From: Pseudogymnoascus destructans
Lineage: Eukaryota; Ascomycota; Leotiomycetes; Thelebolales; Thelebolaceae
Reading direction: 5' to 3'
Length of the DNA stretch: 64,000 nt
Assembly: GCF_001641265.1 (NCBI RefSeq)
Contig: NW_020167524.1
Span: forward strand, 930,001-994,000
Part shown: positions 34,823 through 45,742 of the stretch, one piece after another
How positions within the stretch are numbered: the first letter of the stretch is position 1
How the letters are laid out: every line of letters begins with the position of its first letter
Notes under the pieces: generated by a model
What the model was told of the DNA's origin: nothing
Databases searched by the model: none
Seen by the model: only the letters and a program-made list of their open reading frames with translations
Program-made: the position numbers and the translations under genes

Positions 34823-36675
34823 ATGGGCCCCTCTCATCTAATCGCCCAAGTTCGTGCCGGAAAGATTAAGACGAAACCCTGCATCCTCTTCATCCTCGCT
34901 CCTTTGACGATCATTCTGGTAGTCATTATTGCAGTCGTTACATTTGTCACAGTCAGAGCCAAGAAACACCCAGACTTAAATGTAGACCTGGGCTACACTC
35001 AATACAAAGGCTTTAGAACGCCCAACGGCATCGACAAGTGGTTTGGCATGAGGTACGCAGCACCGCCACTGGGTGATCTCAGATTCAGGGCTCCTCAAGA
35101 CCCGTTGCCTGCTTCAAAAGAAAATGCATTTCAAGTAAGTCTGCCTCCACTTCTCTTGAACATTGCCTAACCCACCACAGCGAGGAAAGCTGTGCCATGG
35201 CACTCCCTCCACCTACCTCAACCCCAAAAAATCGGAGGATTGTCTTTTCATCAATGTTTACTCTCCTACTAATAGAACCGCTCTCCACCCGGTCTATTTC
35301 TTCATCCAAGGAGGTGGATTCAATGATCTGGCTAATCCTTATCTGAGCGGCGACGAATTGATCAAGGCCGCCGGCAATGATACTGTGGTTGTTACCTCTA
35401 ATTATCGCGTGGGACCGTGGGGTTTTCTAGCTAGTAAGGAAATCCAAGAGAATGGGGATTTGAATGTTGGACTGCTTGACCAGAGGAAGGCGTTGGCCTG
35501 GGTTCAGAAGTATATCCACTTGGTAAGCTCGTCAACTTCCGCTCTGGATATAAACTAACAAAGTCAACAGTTTGGAGGTGATCCCAACCACGTTACAATT
35601 GATGGAGCTTCTGCTGGTGCAGCATCGGTTGATCTTCACCTTACCGCATACGGAGGCCGTGACGACAAGCTTTTCCATGCTGCTGTCGGACAGAGTAATT
35701 CCTTTGGAGCCCAGCTGACCGTCAACGAGTCACAATATCAATACGACGATCTTGTTAACCACACAGGGTGTCGCAAGTCGGCAGACACCTTAAAGTGTCT
35801 CCGCGAGCTTGCTGTGGAAGTTATCGCTAGCAATAACATCATCATGCACACTCCCGGTGCCACGGGGACTCCTCTCTTTATGTACTCGAATGTTATCGAC
35901 GGGCCTGGGGGGTTCACAGAGGATTACACGTATAATATGTACGCCGATGGAAAATTCGTCAAAGTGCCAGTCATATTCGGGTACGTCTCTCTATTACTCA
36001 TTTTTGAAATTCTGCTAACAATATGAAGTTCCGTTGCTAATGAAGGCACTCTCTTCACACCATCGAAGACAGATAATGTTACAGACATGACCAACTTCCT
36101 AAAAAACAACTTTGCCAAGCTTACAACCGATCAACTAAACCACATCGCCAGCCTCTACCCACATGATGAAACCAAGTACCCAGGCAAAGGAGCTTGGTGG
36201 AGGACAGCCGCTGACGCATACGGTGAGCTTCGGTACAACTGCCCTGGTCAATTCATGAGCCAGATGTTTGAAAACCACACCGACGGAACCTCCAACTGGC
36301 ACTACAGGTAAGCCCCCTCCTCCCGCTTCATACCACCTCTAACAAGAAAGCTGGGACGTCATCCCGCCCATCAATACCAAGTCGGGAATGGGGGCCATGC
36401 ACGCCGCAACCATGTATTCCATCTGGAACATCGCGACCGGGAAGGGCGCCGAATTAAACCCCACGATCCAGGCATACTGGACGTCGTTCATCCGGACCAA
36501 GAACCCGAACCACTACCGGCTTCCGGGGACCGCGGAGTGGGGCACGTTTGGGACTGCGATGGACCGGATGGATTTCCGAAATGATCCGCAGAATGTCTCC
36601 ATGGAGGCGGTGGGGGCGAGTGAGAGGACGAGGTGCCATTATTATAGTACTATCGGGAACCTTATTGGGAATTGA
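34823..36675 (+). CDS. Type-B carboxylesterase/lipase, membrane-anchored
   Basis: Alpha/beta-hydrolase esterase acting on carboxylic esters. Five exons, 34823-35134, 35181-35522, 35571-35980, 36029-36307 and 36351-36675; introns of 46, 48, 48 and 43 bp keep frame, giving 555 aa. ATG 34823 yields a basic N-terminus and one transmembrane helix (about residues 20-44), so a type II membrane topology is likely. Motifs: EDCLFINVYSP, IQGGGFNDL (oxyanion hole), TIDGASAGAAS with nucleophile Ser near 232, Glu near 360 in SVANEGTLF, His near 465 in GMGAMHAATMYSIWN. An open frame at 34533-34841 overlaps in another frame and could be an upstream exon. No lesions. Confidence 0.9.
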
Positions 36676-37230
36676 GAGGTTATTAGAAGAGGGAGGGCAT
36701 TTAATCAGACACTTCAGGCATTAGAAATGGTTTATAGTGGTTTATAATAGAGGCGAAATGAGAATTTATCTTCGAGGAGTTTCATATCAACGAGAAGTAG
36801 TTCTTCGAGACTGTGCCATTCAGCCAAACTGCCGAAGGATAAGGTGGGGATCCCTGCCCAAAAAGTATATATAGGGAAGCTCTTCTATAATCATATTTGC
36901 GGCGAGTTACCCAGGCTCGTTCCTGCTGATATCAACGGCCCCAAGTTTGACACTTCTCCATGTATTTGGGGCTAGTCCCAAATTGCTAAGTTATCCACAA
37001 TTAATAATGCTTAGTCATCGTTAGACCTCGCCAACTTGAAGCCCCATCGGACACGCAAACTCGCAACTCTCATTCTCTATAAAAATGTACGTAGTCAGAT
37101 CGATTTTGTTATATTGTAACTAGCGTTATGCTACACTACATGGCAAACACCCCACCGTTGCTCAAACCCGCCACTCACCCAGAGCGCAACTCCCAGCCAG
37201 CCAAATCGCGGAGAAGTCCACCAAGCCACA
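36676..37230. other. Intergenic region between carboxylesterase and hypothetical gene
   Basis: No gene seen. AT-rich block with TATATAGGG near 36867 and a pyrimidine-rich CTCATTCTCTATAAAAATG at 37068-37086, which could be core-promoter sequence of the gene at 37231. Confidence 0.45.
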
Positions 37231-37887
37231 ATGAACTTCCTCGGTCTCCCCAATGGCATCGACTTCCCATTAACCCGGCGCATCCTGCACATGGTATCTG
37301 CACACCCATACTGGGACCTTCTGCGCCTCCTCTGGCCCTTCCCTTGGCACCTACAGCACTCCCTCCCCCTGCCCCGCCCGCAGGCCTTCGCCGACGATCA
37401 GAACCTCTTCTATTCCCGCAACCCGCTAATCCCGCAGATCCGGCTCGTACCGCTGTTCCGTGCACGCGACTGCCCCCTCGCTTCATTCTACCGCATCTAC
37501 GAAGCGATGTGTGCGGGTCACGGGCCTGCAGTCGGGTCTGAGACGGAGTATTTCTGGCGCAGGCCTGAGGATGAGTGGACATTGGAGAGTATGCCGGATC
37601 CAAAGGATGCGGATCCGGTGAGGTATGCGATGCTGGCGTCGCTGATGGAAGCAATGGTGGATGCGTTTAATTGGAGACTGGAATTGGGATTGAGGAGAGG
37701 GGGCAAGCGGTGGGTAGAGAGGGAGGATGATGGGACGCCGGCGCCATTCGTGCCAGAGGTTATGCCAGCGTGGGCCGAGAGAGTGCCAGCGCTGGAGGAC
37801 GAGCTTGTTATTATTGAGGGAGGGAGGGGTCCGCGATTCGTGGCGAGGAATATCATTTGCCATGAGGGAGATCTACGGACAGTCTGA
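37231..37887 (+). CDS. Hypothetical protein, 218 aa
   Basis: Single open frame beginning MNFLGLPNGIDFPLTRRILH in AGCCACAATG context. Trp- and Pro-rich N-terminal half (HPYWDLLRLLWPFPWHL), an acidic middle, and a C-terminal part rich in charged residues (PAWAERVPALEDELVIIEGG). No signal peptide, domain or motif recognised. Open-reading quality and GC content resemble the host genes nearby, so it is probably real. It converges with the gene at 38043-38831. Confidence 0.55.
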   Translation: MNFLGLPNGIDFPLTRRILHMVSAHPYWDLLRLLWPFPWHLQHSLPLPRPQAFADDQNLFYSRNPLIPQIRLVPLFRARDCPLASFYRIYEAMCAGHGPAVGSETEYFWRRPEDEWTLESMPDPKDADPVRYAMLASLMEAMVDAFNWRLELGLRRGGKRWVEREDDGTPAPFVPEVMPAWAERVPALEDELVIIEGGRGPRFVARNIICHEGDLRTV

Positions 37888-38042
37888 TGACACAGGTCTA
37901 CTTGAGCATGAGTGCTGCGATCTGATATGGTCGCCTTGAGGAGGAAGGGGCCAAGCATGTCTTTGACATCAAACCTATCTACCAGCGCAACCCCGCAAAG
38001 CTGGACTCCCGAATCGAAGTCAACACAATAGGACCTCTAACG

Positions 38043-38831
38043 CTACCTCTCATCGAAGACGCTTTTGTTGTACGTCTGCCAATATATATGCTCGACCACA
38101 TCTAAAGTACCTTCATCAAGCAACACGTCAAACCCGTTACGGTTCAGCTGCCTTATATGGTCACGGTCTAGCGGTCGGTCACCATTCTGCCCCACTAGAA
38201 AATGGAGGATAGCGACCGCGTCGCTAATATCAGAGCTTCGTCCAGTCGAAGCGTACGACAATCGTCTGATTTTTCTCTCCAGCGCAAACTCAAACTCCAC
38301 GGCATAAACTATCAGCCGGTTCCCCTGCCATATCACGACGCCCTGGTCTAAGGAATCTTGGAATAGCTTCGGCCGGATTGAACGGCTCGCGAATATAGTC
38401 ATCTCGTCGTTGAACCAACTGGACGGGAAGGCGAGTTGCCTTGCAACAGCTTCAGCGGCGATGCGGATGTCCTCCTTTACATCCTCATTATCAAACAACT
38501 CCGGGTCTAGGCAGTAGTCTAGATCGACTGTAGACTCCCGGTTCTTAAAATAGGCTATCGCGAGGAAGCCGCCGGTAGACATAATCCTGACTGGTGCCAG
38601 AGCACTTAGAAGTTCCGACTTCTCAAATTCGACATCCAGCAACTCTAGACCTGCGCATCTGTTAGAAAAGCCAAGAAGCAAACATAGAGGTTATAAATCC
38701 CTAGAGTTGGGGTTGGTTCATCACTAACCCTGCCGAAAGTTCTGGGCACTGAGTTGTTGTCTTTCAGGTTGACTAGCTGGTTTGGGACGTCCAGCTGCGG
38801 GCAAACCCGACTTCTTACGGAAGAAGCTCAT
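38043..38831 (-). CDS. Nucleotidyltransferase-fold-like protein, 236 aa
   Basis: Two exons: 38831-38729 (MSFFRKKSGLPAAG start) and 38650-38043, with intron 38651-38728. The acceptor at CGCAG (38651) rather than the nearer AACAG is needed to avoid a stop. The core SALAPVRIMSTGGFLAIAYF followed by RESTVDLDYCLD resembles the G-G/S...D-x-D pattern of polymerase-beta/AbiEii-type nucleotidyltransferase-like folds, here with DLD. Later ALERKIRRLSYASTGRSSDISDAVAILHFLV is the usual Lys/Arg-helix and D-x-x-D segment of such fungal proteins. Activity is unknown and the fold assignment is from pattern only. No lesions. Confidence 0.55.
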
Positions 38832-39486
38832 CGTCCCATGAAGTGCAAGACGGTAGCTGTGAACAAGCCCGGAGGCTTCATTGGATACTGAGAAACTTTT
38901 GTGGAGCGTCGGGTTTCGACTTTCGACAAATAGATGTTGGCCCTCAAAGCGGGGTGATGTTGCCTGGGGAATCCAAAATCGTGAGAATGGGTTCGGAGAC
39001 AGAGAAAGCGAGGAGGCAAGACGAAGGTCGGCGGCGTAAAAATGTTGGAAAGAGACTGGGGCGCCTATATAGCGTCACAGTCAATAAAACGTCCGAAGTT
39101 TAGAAATCTGCTTTAAAATCTGGGCTGCGTCGGAGGGGCACCACCGAACTATAAAGTGGGCGAGTGGTACGGTGCCAAGCGGAAGGCACGGTCTAGACCG
39201 AACACTGTTTTACATTTGCGAGGATGTCAGTGGGTCCGTGCAAAGGATCTGGAACAAAACCCCAAAGTACGTACTTTTGCGGTCCAACCCGCGGATTAAC
39301 ACCAACAATCTAAGCCGGATAGAATTTATCTCTTTGGCTCTATGTATAAGTGATCAGCTTGTCTATTATATACTGGCTGTTGTACACAGTTCTTTAGTAA
39401 AGAAAAGTTTCACATTTAACTTATGGGTCCCTTAATTTATTTAACTACTTATATATTGCGCATTTTAATAACTAACGTGGTTCACT
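38832..39486. other. Intergenic spacer, no gene seen
   Basis: Likely includes the promoter of the minus-strand gene ending at 38831. Open frames such as 38843-39103 have no recognisable product. Confidence 0.4.
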
Positions 39487-39696
39487 CAGTGTTCGGCACG
39501 GGGTATATACCCAGCGTATCCGGGTATATACCCGGGTATATACCGTGCCCCGTCACGTGCTGAAGATCAGGTCAGCCCTTAGCACGTGATCCTGCTTTGG
39601 TGCTACTTATTGTAGCTATATACATTATACACGTGATCAAGTCACAAGGCTTGGCAATACCCGGGTATATACCCGAGAGGTATCCGCCGAACACTG
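39487..39696. mobile_element. hAT-type MITE, 210 bp, 8-bp TSD
   Basis: Ends CAGTGTTCGGC and GCCGAACACTG are perfect inverted repeats. TSD GGTTCACT at 39479-39486 and 39697-39704. The interior has repeated GGGTATATACCC palindromes (at least four) and CACGTGA words. The ends match those of the hAT at 50226 (CAGTGTTCAGC). Confidence 0.93.
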
Positions 39697-40408
39697 GGTT
39701 CACTAGCGAGCTGGGCATTGTTGAGGAAAGAGGATGTGCACCGTGGGATACGGCGGTGGCATTTTGGCCCTGGAATAGCAGCTTTTCCCAGTGTTATTGT
39801 CAGGCTCCCCAATTGGTGCTTGGCGTGAACCGATTGCCTCAGTACTCCAGCGCATTAGGTTTCAGGCCCAAACCCTTCTGCTACTCACGTGGTTTCGGCA
39901 GAATCTAAGTCAAGAATGTATTGAATGAGAGCGGACTCTTTTATTAAGTCAACTTACGTGAGTTAGGAGTAGAGTCGCGTCAAAAAGTCATTCTGTTCGT
40001 TCTGTTGCTTAGGGGCTTACATAGCATGTCGTATGATAATGGAGCAGCTTGGACTCTTAAATTGATGTTCCTTTAGTGCCTGAATAGCTAATAGTATTCT
40101 ACCCTCTTTATTAGAGGATTGGGGTTGTTTTGATTGTGGCATGTTGTCTGTAGTCAAAGTTGACACGTTTTGGTGTTTTTGGTAGGCAACTCACCCGTGT
40201 AGGCAACTTGCTCATAAAATATGTTATGAGATGAGATGGAAATGTAAAGGGGTAGATATGGTGTTTCTCTGCAAGAATAGCAAAGGGAGGATAATGGTGA
40301 TTTGTATAAGAATCAAGTAATAAAGCCTTTGGTTCTAAGGTTTCTGTACTTGAAGTATGCTTAATAATGTGATTTAGCCATTCTATGGCAAGTTCGTCGT
40401 TGATATAT
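39697..40408. other. Spacer with a pogo end-like repeat
   Basis: At 40174-40226 GGTAGGCAACTCACCC and TAGGCAACTTGC occur in tandem. The same 53-bp sequence recurs at 42369-42421 in the same orientation, which suggests two like-oriented pogo ends. No gene recognised. Confidence 0.45.
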
Positions 40409-40740
40409 TATAACGCTGCTTCCTATCTAATAGGATGCATAGAGGTTTCTTGGGTAAGGTTTAACTTAACAGAGGAGGCAGGGGATCACACACAAAGGCT
40501 TCTAAGTAACACGCTATAGTGTTGTAAAGAATACTATGTTAAGTTGACACAAAGCTCCTATCTAAGGAAATACTATCTACTTATATAGTAGTGTTGTGCC
40601 TTATAGATCCTATTTAGTCTATAGACTATAAAAGGATCAGTCCCTGTCCTGTGACTCACAGATCCTGTCTAGTCTATAGACTATGACAATTAGTCTTTTT
40701 GGCTTAGTAAGATGTAGCATGAGCGTAACCATACATCGTT
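40409..40740 (-). mobile_element. Diverged LTR of family C
   Basis: The first about 190 bp (40409-40600) are the reverse complement of 60430-60620 at high similarity (shared words CAGAGGAGGCAGGGGAT, AAAGAATACTAT, CTCCTATCTAAGGAAATACT). The right part diverges and contains a duplicated CTAGTCTATAGACTAT-like palindrome; the right boundary is uncertain and no TSD was found. Confidence 0.6.
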
Positions 40741-40828
40741 ACAGTGACAAAGGCCTTTAACTAGCAAAAATGGCAGAAGGTCCTAGCCGTTACCACTAAT
40801 GCAAGTAATGGCTGTTGCCCATTCCCTA

Positions 40829-41116
40829 TTACCATGCGAGGATGGAATTGACCATTACTTCCACATCTCCAATTAAAGGCGGAAATCCTCGCGAATCTAT
40901 ATCAAGTACGTCTTGAACTACTACCTCTTCTTCAATTTCAGCTAGACTTTGGCTAACTGGCTGGGAATCAGCCTTCGGAGTGACACTGTTCATTCTAGCA
41001 TGAAGGGTTGATTCAGGCACGTTGTAGAGTTTTGCAGTCGCGTGGCGACATTTGTGGGACGATTGGATAGCTTCGATAGCTAAAATGATTTGTGCTTCAG
41101 GAGTTGGGGTCTTCAT
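40829..41116 (-). pseudogene. Pogo transposase N-terminal fragment
   Basis: ATG at 41116 opens MKTPTPEAQIILAIEAIQSS, then ATAKLYNVPESTLHARM, the psq-type DNA-binding helix-turn-helix of Fot1/pogo transposases, and DSRGFPPLIGDVE, a CENP-B HTH start. The frame ends at NSILAW. The catalytic domain is absent. Confidence 0.75.
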
Positions 41117-41469
41117 TATTTGTAGTAGATAAAATGCAAGTCAAAGTTGGAAGATGGTGACGAGTGTAAATCTCGGGCAACCTTAATGTATCTCATCAGC
41201 AGACAGAGTCAGGAGGCTTCACAGTAACTACAGTATATAGAATATAAAAAGAGTCGTCCAAAGACTATACAGCTAGGGAATAGAGAATGGGTGTCAATTA
41301 TCTAAGGTGTGAATTCGTATAGATGGGCACTCCTGCCATTCATTATTTTCAAGGCGTAGAATCACCTCTCTGCTTAGTACAAAGACTTAGGATTACTAAA
41401 TGACTAGGTGATTACGCTAAGTGAGAATGGGTGGACTTCAAATTCAATTAGGTATGAGTGGATTTAACA

Positions 41470-42200
41470 CTTCAGTCGACATACAAACAGTCATACGATC
41501 AGAACCTATTGCCTTCTTATTCTTAATGGACATGAGAGCCACCTCTCTGCTCAATTTCAGCACTACTATACAGAACAGAAGATAATCACCCTCTATATGC
41601 CACTACACTCATCGCACATTCTTCAGCCACTTGATGTTAGCTGCTTTTCTCCACTAAAGCTTTCATACAGACATTAGATTGAAACCTTTGTATAGAACAG
41701 GCTAAATCATATTACAAAGCTTGAGTTTCTCTCTGCATTTTAGGAAGCATTCAAAGCTGCGTTTACAGAGCAGCGAGCTACAGGACTAGTTCCGTACGAG
41801 CCACAGAATGTCTTCTCTTACTTAAATCTACACTTGAGAACTCCAACCCCTCCTATAGTTCAGAGTAACAATTGGACTTTAAAGACTCCTCAAACTATAA
41901 GGGAGCTTGATTTTCAAACAGAGCATATTAAGAAGCATATCATATGACATCAGAATAGCTCTCCTACCTTAATTAATGATGCTATTAGCAGCCTTGTTAA
42001 GAGGGCGTAAGTTATGATGCATTCTGCTGTTCTACTAAAGGCAGAAGTTAAGGCTCTACAAGCTGCAAATGAACAGAAAAATAGGAGGGAAAGGAAGCGC
42101 AAGAGGCATATAATGCAAGGGGGTAGTCTCTCTGTACAAGACAGAGAGGATATACTCTAAAGTGCTAAGGTTGATGCTTAAGTCTGTATAGAGATGGCAA
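41470..42200 (+). pseudogene. Pogo transposase C-terminal half, decayed
   Basis: Forward strand: NGHESHLSAQFQHYYTEQK (second catalytic Asp region, as Asn), ITLYMPLHSSHILQPLDVSC, AFKAAFTEQRATGLVPYEPQ, HLRTPTPP, and a basic tail ending LLKAEVKALQAANEQKN. Several in-frame stops. Opposite strand to the N-terminal fragment at 40829-41116, so these are separate copies. Confidence 0.75.
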
Positions 42201-42832
42201 GTGAGACGTCGCAGGTAAGTTCTATAGGCTAATAGCAGCGATGTGGCACATGAAAATATGGGACATAATGCACGTATGTGCGAGAGGCATTAGGAATCAA
42301 TTACAATTGAATAAAGGCCATTATTTAGGGTGGTGTTGTGGTAGTAGGGTAGCAATAGTCAATTCTAGTGTTTTTGGTAGGCAACTTGCCTGTGTAGGCA
42401 ACTCGCTTGTGAAATACGTTATACATTTTACAACCTCTTAATGTTGGAATTTTCCAACCATATAATCATTGGCATAAAGTTGCCGTTTAAGTAGCAATAT
42501 GAAAGTTTAATCTACAATATGATATCTCTGCATTCATGTGTTCTATAGATTAGAGCAGATACTTTCAATTTTTAAAAGGCAGGAATGTAGCCTGTGAATA
42601 GTGTAGTTTCTCTAGAGTATAGCGGTTTTCATGAAATAAGCTGGCTTATGGGGACGGTGACAATGGCTGGCGCCGTAACCGTAGTTTTGGCAAAGTGGTT
42701 AGGTGGAGGGGGCATTTTTTCAAAGCTGTGAGCGAATTCCTTGCGAAATATATGTAGCATTCAAATACTCGCTCTAGGTGTTAATATAAAGATGGTTTAG
42801 AACTTGGTATTATAATAGACTCCCGATGCATA
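42201..42832. other. Pogo end repeat and small relic
   Basis: 42369-42421 repeats the pogo end-like sequence of 40174-40226. At 42430-42540 a further pogo scrap is readable (LQPLNVGIFQPYNHWHKVAV in a broken frame). The rest, to 42832, holds nothing recognised and may be the promoter side of the thioesterase gene. Confidence 0.45.
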
Positions 42833-43417
42833 ATGTTTTATTGTGGTGGTTTAATATTTACTTCGGTAGTTCAAACAGCGTTTTGGGTGTTACCAGGATG
42901 GAATCCATCGCTTAAGTTGCCTGCATCTCTCTATAAGTTAGTTCCATCGAGTTCTTGGCGCTTTATCCAATCCGCCATTAATATTGCTTCTTTCATACAC
43001 AACTCCGCCCTAACAGTAAATATGGATGAAAACCCAGCTCTCGTTCAGGAAGCTCGCAATAGGCGTGCCTCGTCAATACCCGTCGTTCTCATTCACGATA
43101 GCGGTGGCACTGCCTAGTGTGCGTCATGGGTAACTGGTGGTTGCAAACCGCCGGTCTGAAGATTTTCCAACCCAGACCACGGTCTGGGTTGGAAATACTG
43201 AAGAAACCGCCCAGACCGACATGGGCACCCAGCGGTTCCTTGGCAACCCATCACGTGTGATGAATTGTCACACGTGATGGGTTGCCACAAATACAATCGT
43301 TACTATAGTTATTACTATACAGTTACAATAGACCAATATAGTAGAAACGTTTCATTGGATTTCTACTATCTGTATCCTGCTACTCATTTGCCCTATTCCT
43401 GGTATCTTCCATCTCTC

Positions 43418-44218
43418 CTATCTTAGTTTGCCTGGAAATGAAAACCCCGTCATGTGTAAGTGCATCTGCTGGACAAGCTTCATGTCCTTCTGTTGAATTG
43501 TGACTCTCTTTGCGTGGATAGCAGCCAGCTGGGTCACTATAACAATTACTATAATGATTACTATAAACGTCTAGACTCACTTACTTTCAAACTTCTTGAC
43601 TAGTGTAGTTTCTGCAGCTTCCTGGAGAGCAGAAATTGCAGAAGGCTGAAGCCGAAAGTCCTCGCGAGGGCGCAAGTCGCTGATGATCTCATGGATAAGT
43701 CACGTGAATGGCGCACGGGGAAGGAGAGGTTCTGTCGATTTTTGGTACTGTTTGATTTGTCGGAGAGCAACGGCTGTTTTTTATCAGAAAGGATTTATAG
43801 TAATAGTTATAGTAATCAACTTACTACCAGGCTTATAACGATGGCTTTTCTTCGCGGCCTTCTTCACAATCTTCTTTCCGCTGATCCCTGAGGTCTTTCT
43901 TGGAGCCTTTCCAGCAGTCTTTTGGGCCGGCATCTTCTTGCTGAACTTTTGACCAGGCGCAAACGTTGGAATTGGACCTTTCCGAACCTTGTGTTGTGTC
44001 GCTGGAGGGGTCTGGAGTTGAAGGCATGCACTCTGGCGAGTTGGAGTGTTTGGCTCAAGTGCTGGTTGTACTTGTGGTTGTCGTGACCGAAGTGAATAGT
44101 TGGTCAGTTGCATGAATTTGTGGGATTGTTTGAGTGGGGCTTTTTTTCCATCGGGCTCAGTTTCAGATTCGGAGCTTGTGACTGGATCAGGGGCATCGTA
44201 GGCAGCGTCCAGATCCAT
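43418..44218 (-). pseudogene. Histone H3 variant, CenH3-like, carried by hAT element
   Basis: Three exons, 44218-43825, 43773-43585 and 43524-43418, with in-frame introns of 51 and 60 bp; 230 codons. A unique acidic/Ser-rich N-terminal extension of about 95 residues precedes an H3-like tail (TAGKAPRKTSG) and the histone fold: HRYKPG|TVALRQIKQYQKSTE (alpha-N), APFT*LIHEIISDL (alpha-1), SAISALQEAAETTLVKKFE (alpha-2), AIHAKRVTIQQKDMKL (alpha-3). Loop 1 (DLRPREDFRLQPS) is two residues longer than in canonical H3, a CenH3/CENP-A trait. The only break is TGA at codon 156, where H3 has conserved Arg. An upstream exon (to about 44457) joins through a further intron in the leader. Confidence 0.85.
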
Positions 44219-44662
44219 GACACTAAAAGAGGGTTACTATAAGTATTACTATAAGATTTGGGTGCTTTACTTACCAGTTTGCCAGCCAGTAGCAATTCAC
44301 ATAGCCATGTTGATCTGAAGGTCGGGGGGGTGTTGTGTAGGAAAAATAAAGGTAGGGTGAGGTTGTTGTTGTTGGGGTTGTGAGCTAGCTCGCTTAGTAA
44401 AATGTCTTCAGCTTCACTTTTTGTACGGTAGTAGGCGATAAAGGTGAATTCTCCCACAACAATAGTAAGGACAACAATAGTAAGCGACCTTATTGACGTG
44501 TTTTACCCCACAACAACAACCTTCTTCTTCAACCTTCTTCTTCAACCTTCTTCGTCAACCCCCAACACCCCCAACACCACCGACACTTCTAAGATCAAGG
44601 AGGTAAGTCTACTCAATCCTTTCTACTTACTTTATAGTAATTGTTATAGTAAGACAGCCACG
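44219..44662. promoter_or_regulatory. Divergent promoter region between H3-like gene and gene P
   Basis: Holds the leader intron of the H3-like gene (about 44222-44274), its leader exon, and the leader intron of gene P (44603-44655); both introns carry the paired TATAGTAAT motif. The CT/CAAC-rich tracts at 44510-44590 look like fungal leader sequence. Bidirectional transcription is inferred from layout. Confidence 0.5.
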
Positions 44663-45742
44663 ATGGTTGGAAAATGAAAGAACGACGACGAGAAGTCGAA
44701 GAACAAGAATACCCAGCAGGTCACAAAACGCCGCAACAACATGAGTGAAGTTGAACGCACAATCGACAACGCCAAGAGGGCAGATACAGCTGCTGTTTCA
44801 TATGCCTTGCGAAATCTCTGGGCAACTTCTGAGTTCAAGAACCTCGACAGCCAAGCTCAAGAACGTCGAGTAGAAGCCAAAAAGACCAAGGTAGCTCTCA
44901 AGCGGTAAGATTTATTCCTATCCACTGTTATAGTAATAAGTATAGTAACATAGAAACAGTGTACGTGATGGAAAGCATGCAACTGTTGTTCAGCAACGTC
45001 TTGGGATTGGTGAGGGAGGGGGGGCATATTCTCTTTGGGACGACGGAAACATTGCTTGGGAAACCGAGGATGAGGATGATGAGGTAGTGCAAGAGGCTAT
45101 GTGGAGGGAAGATGAGAAGGCCAATGGCGTTGATGATGTTGGAATTCAGAAGATCCAGAGAGAGATGGTGGCACAATCTGTCGCTACAACCAAGGTATGG
45201 ATGAGAACCCATTACCCATTACATTTGAGCTTTACAAATATAATATAGAAGGTGGATCAGTTGGGATTCTCCCTCTGGCGCCGAAAGTGGAGGGTTGCAT
45301 ACCAATCAACGTTACGACACAGACCCAGACTTCCTTGAGAAATTGCCCCCTGCAATTGATCCAACTACAGGGTAAGTAACTATAGTAATAATTATAGTAA
45401 CTAGCTAACATCTCTAGGATCTACTACAACAAGGTTCCGCCACATCTATACTTCTCAAAGACGGAAATGGCTGTTTGGAGAAACTTCACCTCATGGAATC
45501 TTGATGGTGACAATGCATATCTTCCTGGGCCAGCTGAGTGGTACCCTGATGATTACGATACTACTCAGCATGGTTTCCATGTTGATCTTGATGCTGGCAG
45601 AGCATATGAAGCTTGGGAGATGTTGGCTGAAGAAACCGAGCCTACCAATTTCAGGTGGGTCTTGCCATCCGATGATACATTGGTACTGTTGCCTCCAACA
45701 AAAGAATCAGAGGAGTTTCTCAGCCAGTTCTACGAAATGTAG
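44663..45742 (+). pseudogene. Passenger gene P (copy in complete hAT element)
   Basis: Unrecognised protein. ATG 44663 (MVGK), then TGA as codon 5 where an Arg is likely, then a basic N-terminus (KNDDEKSKNKNTQQVTKRR). Exons end at 44904, about 45194 and about 45370; the last runs to TAG after FYEM at 45742. Conserved with 14803-15845: QQRLGIGEGGGAYSLWDD, an acidic stretch, PPHLYFSKTEMAVWRNF, EWYPDDYDTTQHGF, LPPTKESEEFLSQF. A deletion near 45310 shifts the frame between AYQST and the TDPDFLEKLPPAI block. Introns 44905 and 45371 carry the paired motif; the intron at 45195 does not. Conservation of its C-terminal block in three copies suggests it was once under selection. Confidence 0.65.
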
